In this document: one piece after another, positions 1 through 5,272 of the stretch
Numbering within the stretch: the stretch's first letter is position 1
Layout: each line of letters opens with the position of its first letter
Assembly: GCA_011682355.1 (NCBI GenBank)
Contig: JAACEU010000017.1
Span: forward strand, 1 to 8,401
DNA length: 8,401 nucleotides
Direction of reading: 5' to 3'
From: Nitrospirota bacterium
GTDB taxonomy: Bacteria; Patescibacteriota; Gracilibacteria; UBA1369; LOWO2-01-FULL-3
Program-made: the position numbers and the translations under genes
Notes under the pieces: model-generated
Database searches by the model: none
What the model was told of the DNA's origin: nothing
What the model saw: the letters and a program-made list of their open reading frames with translations, nothing else

Positions 1-66
1 TAATGGCAAAAACAATGCAATAAACAATACACCAACCAAAACTCTACTTTTCAAAAGAATTCTCAT
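1..66 (-). CDS. N-terminal fragment of a membrane or secreted protein (cut by left edge)
   Basis: On the minus strand an ATG at 66-64 opens a frame that stays open to the window edge and gives 22 residues. The start reads MRILLKSRVLVGVLF and continues with a hydrophobic run ending in FLPL. Basic residues followed by a hydrophobic stretch are typical of a signal peptide or first membrane helix, so the protein is probably exported or membrane-anchored. No family can be named from so little sequence. Support for the start comes from a strong extended -10 box (TGG-TATAAT) 22 bases upstream on the same strand. There is no clear Shine-Dalgarno sequence. The gene diverges from der. Confidence 0.55.
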   Translation of the reverse strand, partial: MRILLKSRVLVGVLFIALFLPL

Positions 67-88
67 ATCTATATTTATTTTCTCGTAT

Positions 89-117
89 ATTATACCACAA
101 AGGCTTGCTCTTTTACA
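89..117 (-). promoter_or_regulatory. Promoter of the left-edge minus-strand gene
   Basis: Read on the minus strand, a perfect TATAAT (94-89) is preceded by TGG, giving an extended -10 element. A weak -35 hexamer TGTAAA (117-112) lies 17 bases further upstream. The predicted transcription start near 82 leaves a leader of about 16 bases before the ATG at 66. The element overlaps the promoter proposed for der, so the two may compete for RNA polymerase. Confidence 0.55.
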
Positions 118-132
118 CTCTTGATATATAAT
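105..132 (+). promoter_or_regulatory. Promoter of der
   Basis: A perfect TATAAT lies at 127-132, with a partial -35 TTGCTC at 105-110 and a 16-base spacer. Transcription would begin near 139. This rules out the in-frame TTG at 121 as the der start and supports the ATG at 157, giving a leader of about 18 bases. It interleaves with the oppositely directed promoter at 89-117. Confidence 0.5.
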
Positions 133-156
133 CGTTCTACCTTTAACAAGCTAAAA

Positions 157-1515
157 ATGGACCCCTCGCCGACAATCGCGATAGTTGGGCGACCAAATGT
201 AGGAAAATCAACTCTTTTCAATAGATTAATTGGAAAACGTTACGCCGTAATTGCTGAAGAAGCCGGAACTACTCGTGACAGAATTTCACATAAAGTCGAC
301 ATTGACGATTACGAAATACTGCTAGTGGACACCGGCGGAATTCAACATGGAGCACAAGAAAACATAGAGGAAGACGTTCAAACACAGGCCAAAATCGCAA
401 TCGAAGAAGCTGATGTGACCATTTTTGTTATAAATTCTATGCAGGATATGACCGTAGATGATTTTGCCGCCGCCGACATTTTAAGAAAATCCAAAAAACC
501 TATAATTTTGGTTGCAAATAAATGCGACAATCCGGGAATGGAAGCAAACATATATAACACATACGAACTGGGATTTGGCGAACCAATAGCCATATCAGCA
601 ATTCACAAAATAGGAATGGAAAATCTCCAAAATGAAATTCTGAAAACTATAAAAAAATTAAAATTCAAAAAACCAACGAAAAGTAAGGCAAACATCAAAA
701 AAAAGATCACAAACATTTGCTTGTTAGGAAGACCAAACGCAGGAAAATCATCTTTAATAAATGCTTTAATTGATGATCCCCAAAAATTGATCGTTTCTGA
801 AATCCCCGGAACCACCAGAGATTCCACCGACACGGAATTGATATATAAAGATAATAAATACAATTTAATCGATACAGCGGGAATTAGACGTCCCGGAAAA
901 ATATCACGCGGAATCGAAAAATTCAGTGTACTTAGAGGTTTTCAATCAATTGAAAGGTCTGATGTTGTAGTTTTACTCATAGATGGTAATGAAAGAATTG
1001 CGTCTCAAGACTGTAGCATCGCCAGTCATGCGCTCGAAGCTGAAAAAGGACTTATAATTGCGGTTAATAAAATCGACTTACTAGAGAGTGGAGAAGAGCA
1101 TAGAGAAAGATTATTGAGAATACTAAAAAAGAAATTCCCATTTGTCCCATGGGCACCTGTAGTTTTCATATCAGCAAAAAACAAGAAAAATACATATGAA
1201 ATACTCAATATCTCTGACCAAATAATGAAAGAAAGAGAAAAACGTATACAAACTGCTGAACTAAATTCTTTTTTACAAAAAATCACATTTAAACACAAAC
1301 CGGCCAGCACAAAAATCAAAAAGCCAAAATTTATGTACGCCAGCCAAGTCGACATAAATCCACCAAAATTCGTTCTATTTTTCAAAAACGCTTCAGTTCT
1401 CCACTTCTCATACCCCCGCTATCTCGAAAACAATATTCGAGCAGAATACGGCTTCAACGGAACTCCAATTCATCTAAAAATCAGAGGCAAAGCCGAAGAG
1501 GAGCAAAAGGATTAA
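157..1515 (+). CDS. der: Ribosome biogenesis GTPase Der (EngA), double-GTPase
   Basis: Der is an essential cytoplasmic GTPase with two tandem G domains that acts in assembly of the large (50S) ribosomal subunit. The 452-residue product shows the complete architecture. G domain 1 has the P-loop GRPNVGKS (11-18), GTTRDR (37-42), DTGG (58-61), NKCD (121-124) and an SA motif near 147. A basic linker (about 165-185) follows. G domain 2 has GRPNAGKS (191-198), GTTRDS (218-223), DTAG (239-242), NKID (304-307) and SA (339-340). The C-terminal KH-like domain (about 365-445) carries the SYPRYLENN and GTPIHL signatures. Length is normal for the family. I chose the ATG at 157 over the in-frame TTG at 121 because TATAAT at 127-132 lies within any longer reading and Der proteins usually begin just before the first G domain. 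No strong Shine-Dalgarno sequence is visible. It ends 13 bases from a convergent gene, with no obvious terminator between. Confidence 0.97.
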   Translation: MDPSPTIAIVGRPNVGKSTLFNRLIGKRYAVIAEEAGTTRDRISHKVDIDDYEILLVDTGGIQHGAQENIEEDVQTQAKIAIEEADVTIFVINSMQDMTVDDFAAADILRKSKKPIILVANKCDNPGMEANIYNTYELGFGEPIAISAIHKIGMENLQNEILKTIKKLKFKKPTKSKANIKKKITNICLLGRPNAGKSSLINALIDDPQKLIVSEIPGTTRDSTDTELIYKDNKYNLIDTAGIRRPGKISRGIEKFSVLRGFQSIERSDVVVLLIDGNERIASQDCSIASHALEAEKGLIIAVNKIDLLESGEEHRERLLRILKKKFPFVPWAPVVFISAKNKKNTYEILNISDQIMKEREKRIQTAELNSFLQKITFKHKPASTKIKKPKFMYASQVDINPPKFVLFFKNASVLHFSYPRYLENNIRAEYGFNGTPIHLKIRGKAEEEQKD

Positions 1516-1528
1516 AAAGGCAAATCAC

Positions 1529-1870
1529 TTATTGTTGAGCGCTTGAGGTGGCTACTTTAATAGCAGCAATTACCTTATCTAGGGCTTCTTGATTAATAAC
1601 CCGTACATCATACTCTGCCTGATTACCATTTAGAGTGTATTCATGGGTTTCGGTTCCTACAATCGCAAACTGAAGCGTGTCCCCTATATCCTTTGCTTTT
1701 TCTGGATCCAAGACAGGATAATTCAACGCAGTTTGTCCAATCTCCTGTCTTAGACTCTCTATTGCCGAATCTAAAACTCGATAATACTTCTCATATTGTC
1801 GGTGTCCCTTTAATGCAAGAACTCCATCGAGGACGGTCTCTACTGATACATTTCCTTCTGGATTAGCCAT
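1529..1870 (-). CDS. Hypothetical protein, 113 residues, unknown function
   Basis: I do not recognise this protein. The ATG at 1870-1868 starts a 113-residue frame ending in TAA. It has no signal peptide, membrane segment or cysteine, so a soluble cytoplasmic protein is likely. The first half looks helical (about 10-50, including YEKYYRVLDSAIESLRQEIG). The middle has strand-like stretches (about 65-95, with LQFAIVG and EYDVRVIN), and a final helix (about 94-108) leads into a polar tail, SSAQQ. The start is supported by a -35 TTGACA at 1935-1930 on the same strand. There is no Shine-Dalgarno sequence directly upstream. It converges on der with a 13-base gap and diverges from the ribbon-helix-helix gene. 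The open frame, promoter and balanced amino-acid composition make it a probable real gene. Confidence 0.7.
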   Translation of the reverse strand: MANPEGNVSVETVLDGVLALKGHRQYEKYYRVLDSAIESLRQEIGQTALNYPVLDPEKAKDIGDTLQFAIVGTETHEYTLNGNQAEYDVRVINQEALDKVIAAIKVATSSAQQ

Positions 1871-1906
1871 GTGTGATTTGGTTAGCTTGATAAGTTGTTA
1901 GGGGTC

Positions 1907-1935
1907 AACGTAGCCATTTAATTTTATTTTGTCAA
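1907..1935 (-). promoter_or_regulatory. Promoter of the 113-residue gene
   Basis: On the minus strand a perfect -35 TTGACA (1935-1930) is followed after 17 bases by TACGTT (1912-1907), a poor -10 box that keeps the leading TA and final T. The leader would be about 30 bases. The -35 is preceded by CC, so the box CCTTGACA is identical to that of the divergent promoter at 2030-2058. Together the two boxes form a perfect 8-base inverted repeat (1930-1937 and 2028-2035). Confidence 0.4.
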
Positions 1936-2029
1936 GGTCTAGTTTTAAAGATAGAGAGGATTTATTTTATTTCGGCTAACTTGCCTCAAACCCCAAGGTC
2001 GTCATCCTTCCTATACCACAGGAATGTCC

Positions 2030-2058
2030 TTGACATAATGGCTTATGCATCATAAACT
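2030..2058 (+). promoter_or_regulatory. Promoter of the ribbon-helix-helix gene
   Basis: A consensus -35 TTGACA (2030-2035) is followed after 17 bases by TAAACT (2053-2058), which matches four of six -10 positions. Transcription would begin near 2065, leaving a leader of about 70 bases, much longer than others in this window. Part of that leader could fold (GGTTG near 2089 with CAACC near 2113), which may be chance. Confidence 0.5.
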
Positions 2059-2125
2059 CAAACACTTCTGTCATTCATTTGATCGGCAGGGTTGAAGTAT
2101 AAAGTCGGAAAACAACCACCAAGAA

Positions 2126-2131
2126 AGAAGG
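2126..2131 (+). promoter_or_regulatory. Strong Shine-Dalgarno site that fixes a GTG start
   Basis: AGAAGG, continuing into TG, lies six bases before the GTG at 2138. An in-frame TGA at 2132-2134 excludes any earlier start, so site and codon decide the start together. It is the only clear Shine-Dalgarno sequence I find in the window. Confidence 0.7.
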
Positions 2132-2137
2132 TGAATA

Positions 2138-2359
2138 GTGAGCAGACAAGGTCGCCCAAACAGAAAGAAGTCCGGAAGAGAAACACAAAGGGTCACGACA
2201 ATTTTGGATGCCGAAGTGCACGACATCCTGGGACTCATGGCAGCCACGGGAAACTTATCGTTTGGCGAAATCATAGACAGTCTCGTCAAACAAAGCCCAA
2301 AGTACAAGACATGGAAGTCCATTCTTGACGCGACCAAAAAAGCACACGCCTCCGAATAA
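2138..2359 (+). CDS. Small ribbon-helix-helix DNA-binding protein (putative antitoxin or repressor)
   Basis: The 73-residue product has a basic N-terminal arm (about 1-17, rich in Arg, Lys and Gln). It is followed by a segment that fits the MetJ/Arc ribbon-helix-helix fold: strand RVTTILD (18-24), helix A (25-38), turn, and helix B starting at SFGEIIDSLV (41-50). Such proteins form dimers whose paired strands read DNA, and they serve as plasmid, phage or toxin-antitoxin regulators. The basic arm probably contacts DNA; this assignment rests on pattern only. The GTG start is fixed by a strong Shine-Dalgarno site and an in-frame stop just upstream. No toxin partner lies beside it: the downstream gene is convergent and the upstream one divergent. 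A hand count gives about 49% GC (108 of 222), above most neighbouring coding sequence. With the distinct translation signal this suggests acquisition from elsewhere. It may repress its own promoter and its neighbour's. Confidence 0.7.
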   Translation: MSRQGRPNRKKSGRETQRVTTILDAEVHDILGLMAATGNLSFGEIIDSLVKQSPKYKTWKSILDATKKAHASE

Positions 2360-2377
2360 ACCCACTTCAACACCTGC

Positions 2378-2423
2378 CTGTCGTTCTGACAGAAACATCC
2401 GCAGCCATACCTCTGGCTGCGGA
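2378..2423. terminator. Paired hairpins between convergent genes, possible two-way terminator
   Basis: Two inverted repeats lie between the ends of the ribbon-helix-helix gene and the nucleotidyltransferase gene. The first is CTGTC-GTTCT-GACAG (2378-2392). The second is a perfect 10-base stem, TCCGCAGCCA (2398-2407) with TGGCTGCGGA (2414-2423), around a 6-base loop. The second is GC-rich and would fold in RNA from either strand, as expected between convergent genes. Neither is followed by a proper run of U on either strand, so intrinsic termination is uncertain. The stems could instead protect 3' ends. Confidence 0.5.
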
Positions 2424-2430
2424 CTTCTAA

Positions 2431-3147
2431 TCAAACCCCCAAAAACTTTTCCAAATCCAACTTTTCCTCCACTCCATACTTATCAAACCATTTTTTTCTG
2501 TACTCCCGCCTCCTGTCCACATTATGGAATTTCAAAATATGATCTTCCACTATCAAACTCGCGATTTCCATATCCACAACTTCCATCTTTTCTTTTGCCC
2601 TCCTCATCTGCCATTTTTTCAAAATAGCTTCAACACGATTCCCAAACCACCCTCCCAACATCCACCCAAAAAGCCGATTCAAAATTCCACCACTTTCAAC
2701 AACCTTACTTCTATCTATCTCAAAATCCTCCTCAAAATTTCGCCTCACCCAACTATTCACCCTCAAAAATTCCTCAGAAACACCATCATCAACAACCGGA
2801 ACCATTGTCCTAACCCAAAAAGCTAAATAAATATCATTATCAATCGCAATTTTTCGCATATCCATGCCATCTTCATCAACAAAGAAACTCAAGCAAAATC
2901 TGCCGGCAACCTTTTCACCATGCCTGCGAACCCCCAAAATGTGCAACAAAAAAGTCACAAAAATCCTTACGATAAAAAGACGACCCTTCTTGGCAATAAT
3001 AAAAAGATCAATATCACTATTCCCATCAACTTTTCCAAAAGCCAAATTATTACAAACCGCCACCATCCGCAAAAACGGAACCATCCGCAAAATACAAACA
3101 TACTTTTCTGCCTTTTTCCACAACTTTTTTTCTATTTCACTATTCAT
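2431..3147 (-). CDS. Pol-beta superfamily nucleotidyltransferase domain protein
   Basis: The 238-residue product carries the nucleotidyltransferase core near its N-terminus. NLAFGK (34-39) leads into GNSDIDLFII (42-51), with metal-binding Asp45 and Asp47 in the hG...DxD arrangement. A third acidic residue probably comes from the next strand region, FCLSFFVDEDG (84-94). The usual Gly-Ser pair before DxD is replaced by NNLAFG, a divergence I associate with uncharacterised Patescibacteria homologues. Residues 57-72 are hydrophobic, but flanking charges and family resemblance suggest a buried helix rather than a membrane anchor. The C-terminal half is helical and basic (about 165-225). Proteins of this superfamily transfer nucleotides to small molecules, RNA or proteins; the substrate here cannot be deduced. 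The stop is TGA, followed after seven bases by a GC-rich hairpin. A -10 box TATACT ends eight bases before the ATG, so the mRNA may be almost leaderless. Confidence 0.8.
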   Translation of the reverse strand: MNSEIEKKLWKKAEKYVCILRMVPFLRMVAVCNNLAFGKVDGNSDIDLFIIAKKGRLFIVRIFVTFLLHILGVRRHGEKVAGRFCLSFFVDEDGMDMRKIAIDNDIYLAFWVRTMVPVVDDGVSEEFLRVNSWVRRNFEEDFEIDRSKVVESGGILNRLFGWMLGGWFGNRVEAILKKWQMRRAKEKMEVVDMEIASLIVEDHILKFHNVDRRREYRKKWFDKYGVEEKLDLEKFLGV

Positions 3148-3155
3148 ACTGGAAA

Positions 3156-3163
3156 AGTATACT
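3156..3163. promoter_or_regulatory. Palindromic -10 box shared by the nucleotidyltransferase gene and uvrC
   Basis: AGTATACT is a perfect palindrome, so TATACT reads on both strands (3158-3163 plus, 3161-3156 minus). On the minus strand, TTGTGC (3183-3178) at a 16-base spacing is a weak -35, and transcription would start about two bases before the nucleotidyltransferase ATG. On the plus strand transcription would start near 3170, before the uvrC ATG at 3188; no good -35 is visible on that side. One symmetric element may therefore fire in both directions. Confidence 0.45.
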
Positions 3164-3187
3164 ATTTAAGCCACATTGCACAATACT

Positions 3188-5272
3188 ATGAAGGTAAATA
3201 AGAAAATCAAAAAGATTTTAGGCGACTTGCCACACAGTCCCGGAGTCTACAGAATGCTCAACGACAAAAAGGAGATTATTTATATCGGAAAGGCAAAAGA
3301 TCTGAGCAAGCGCGTTAGACAATATTTTCAAAAACAAAATCACACTCTGAAAACTCAAAAGCTCCTGGAAAAAGTTGTAGACATCAAATTCACAGCCGTT
3401 GACAGCGATCTGGAAGCGATTCTTCTTGAAACAACTTTGATCAAAAAGCACAAACCGAAATACAACGTTTTGATGAAAGACGGAAAAAATTATGTTTACA
3501 TCAAGATCACTGACGAAGATTTTCCACGTATTCTGATCGTAAGAAAGGTCGAGAAAGACGGAGCCAAATATTTTGGTCCAAAAAGTGCGGCAAATAAGGT
3601 AAAAGAAACGTTTAAGGTCTTGAAAAAGATTCTCCCGTTCAGACATTGTTCGCTCGACATCAAATCTCTTGGCGACAAAAAGGTGGAAGTAACAAGAAAA
3701 ACAATCAAATATCCATGTCTCGATTATTATATAAAAAAATGTGCTGCTCCATGCATAGGAAAGTGCACGAAAAACGAATATCGGCAAATCATCAAGAATG
3801 TAGAAAATTTCCTCAAGGGAAAAGCCAACGACATCCTCGCATCACTTAATGAAGAAATGCAAATGTGGGCACAAACAAAAGAGTTTGAAAAAGCGGGAAA
3901 GGTAAGAGACAAAATTCAAAAAATCAAAAATATACTCGAAAGACAAAAAGTTTCAGACCCGAATCAAACAGACAAAGATATTATTAATTACTGCGTCATT
4001 CACGAAAAGGCATATTTCAATTTATTCCAAATTCGTGATGGCAAACTGATAAATCAGGAAAATTTTATACTTTCCGCCAAACACGCAGACTCGGAAGAAA
4101 ATCAAGAAATCCTGGAGTCTTTTGCTAATCAGTACTATCAACTGGCAACAGACATTCCAAAAGAAATCCTAATACCTCATAAAATAGAAAATGCCACAGC
4201 ACTCAGCAAAATCATCAAATCCAAATTCGTAATTCCAAAAATCGGCACAAAAAACAAACTCCTGGAAATGAGCCTAAAAAATGCCCAAATATATGCCGAC
4301 AGAAACAAACCAAGTTGGGAAACAGAAAGCAAACTAACAGAAAAAGCAGTAAAAGATCTCCAAAAAATCTTAAAATTCAAAACCCCGCTCAAAAGAATCG
4401 AATGCTACGACATTTCACACCTCAGCGGAACAGACACAGTAGGGTCGATGGTCGTTTTCATCAAAGGAGTTCCGGACAAATCCATGTATAGAAAATTCAG
4501 ACTCAGAACGGTCGAAGGAAAACCCGACGATTACAAATCACTGGAAGAAGTCCTCACCAGAAGACTCCTGAAAATCACCAAAGAAATAGAATTCAAAGAC
4601 TTCGTTTTCAAAAAAGCCCGCAAAAAAGACAAAGAATTCATTGAAAAACACAACAAAGTAGACGTAGAAAAGTCCGACAAACAGTTCTTCATTCTGGAAA
4701 AAAACAAAAAAGTAAAAGGGTTTATAGCAATCCACGAACAATCCAAAAAAGTTTCAGAAATAACCAACCTCTTCGTCCTAAAATCCGAAAGAGGCAAAAA
4801 ACTCGGATACAAACTCGTAAAAAGTGCTATAGAGAAAGCAAAATCAAAACGTGTCTACGGCTTATGCAAAAAAGAACTCCTCGAATATTACCAACTTTTC
4901 GGATTTGAAGAAGTCAAAAAAACGCCGGACGAGCTACTCAACAAAAAGAACCACATTTGCATCGTCTACGACAAGCTAAAACATAAACCCGACAAATCAT
5001 TCACCCAAATACCGGACCTCATAGTAATTGATGGAGGAAGAGGACAGCTCTCTGCCGGAACAAAAGTTCTCAAAAAATTAAATCTCAAAATCCCATACAT
5101 ATCTTTAGCTAAAAAACTTGAAGAAATTTTCACCCCGGAAAGAAAAACACCAATCATCCTCGAAAAAAACAACGATGCACTAAAACTCCTCCAACGCGCC
5201 CGAGATGAGGCACACAGATTTGCCATCAGCTATAACCAAAACCTAAGAACCAAAAGACTCAAAACTTTATAA
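3188..5272 (+). CDS. uvrC: Excinuclease subunit UvrC with inserted GNAT domain and no C-terminal helix-hairpin-helix
   Basis: UvrC is the dual-incision nuclease of UvrABC nucleotide excision repair. In this 694-residue protein the N-terminal GIY-YIG nuclease (about 12-95) has GVY (19-21), YIG (32-34), Lys35, Arg42 and Glu81, matching the catalytic set. A cysteine region follows: Cys154, Cys177, Cys185, Cys189 and Cys193. The last pattern resembles the iron-sulfur cysteines reported for E. coli UvrC. The UVR (UvrB-binding) motif is about 221-255. The C-terminal RNase H-like nuclease keeps Asp408 (YDISH), Asp615 (IDGG) and His676 (RDEAHRF). Asp408 and Asp615 are 207 residues apart, against roughly 62-67 in characterised UvrC, because a GNAT domain (about 467-598) is inserted between them. 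The protein stops at RTKRLKTL, where the tandem helix-hairpin-helix normally begins. I prefer the ATG at 3188 to an in-frame TTG at 3176. The 3' end overlaps thiI by 14 bases. Repair function is probably retained; the role of the insert is unknown. Confidence 0.95.
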   Translation: MKVNKKIKKILGDLPHSPGVYRMLNDKKEIIYIGKAKDLSKRVRQYFQKQNHTLKTQKLLEKVVDIKFTAVDSDLEAILLETTLIKKHKPKYNVLMKDGKNYVYIKITDEDFPRILIVRKVEKDGAKYFGPKSAANKVKETFKVLKKILPFRHCSLDIKSLGDKKVEVTRKTIKYPCLDYYIKKCAAPCIGKCTKNEYRQIIKNVENFLKGKANDILASLNEEMQMWAQTKEFEKAGKVRDKIQKIKNILERQKVSDPNQTDKDIINYCVIHEKAYFNLFQIRDGKLINQENFILSAKHADSEENQEILESFANQYYQLATDIPKEILIPHKIENATALSKIIKSKFVIPKIGTKNKLLEMSLKNAQIYADRNKPSWETESKLTEKAVKDLQKILKFKTPLKRIECYDISHLSGTDTVGSMVVFIKGVPDKSMYRKFRLRTVEGKPDDYKSLEEVLTRRLLKITKEIEFKDFVFKKARKKDKEFIEKHNKVDVEKSDKQFFILEKNKKVKGFIAIHEQSKKVSEITNLFVLKSERGKKLGYKLVKSAIEKAKSKRVYGLCKKELLEYYQLFGFEEVKKTPDELLNKKNHICIVYDKLKHKPDKSFTQIPDLIVIDGGRGQLSAGTKVLKKLNLKIPYISLAKKLEEIFTPERKTPIILEKNNDALKLLQRARDEAHRFAISYNQNLRTKRLKTL
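4586..4981 (+). other. GNAT acetyltransferase-like domain inserted within UvrC
   Basis: Residues about 467-598 of UvrC do not belong to the nuclease fold and read as a whole GNAT N-acetyltransferase-like domain. It opens with FKKARKKDKEFIEKH, followed by the strand VKGFIAI. Next comes the acetyl-CoA motif A region, ITNLFVLKSERGKKLGYKLV, where Arg535 to Gly540 would contact the cofactor pyrophosphate. The end has YYQLFGFEEV (567-576), the usual motif B. The consensus R-x-x-G-x-G/A is changed: Lys538 replaces the first glycine and Tyr541 follows Gly540, so cofactor binding is not assured. The reading frame runs through without a stop, and base composition matches the flanking uvrC sequence, which argues against a recent insertion or an assembly join. 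Confidence 0.8.

Noticed and set aside
121..156. N-terminal extension of Der by 12 residues from a TTG at 121
   Set aside because: A consensus TATAAT lies at 127-132 inside the extension, and the 12 residues show no Der-like character. The ATG at 157 begins just before the first G domain.
1874..1985. Possible integron attC site (GTTAGC and GCTAAC inverted copies)
   Set aside because: The core sequences do not fit the GTTRRRY / RYYYAAC consensus and there is no integrase or paired inner-box structure.
2071..2373. 100-residue minus-strand open frame across the ribbon-helix-helix gene
   Set aside because: It is rich in Cys, Phe and Leu as expected for the complement of a real gene, and lies opposite a gene with promoter, Shine-Dalgarno site and a recognisable fold.
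2431..2433. Possible alternative genetic code with UGA as glycine, as in some candidate-phylum bacteria
   Set aside because: The nucleotidyltransferase and thiI genes end at TGA at sensible positions, the first followed by a hairpin, and no conserved glycine or tryptophan in the recognised proteins is encoded by TGA.
3176..3187. Four-residue extension of UvrC from a TTG at 3176
   Set aside because: The ATG at 3188 gives a normal UvrC start (short basic helix, then the GVY motif). The TTG has no Shine-Dalgarno sequence. It cannot be excluded entirely.
3218..3787. 189-residue minus-strand open frame opposite the uvrC start
   Set aside because: It is a Phe- and Cys-rich shadow of the GIY-YIG coding region with no protein-like pattern.
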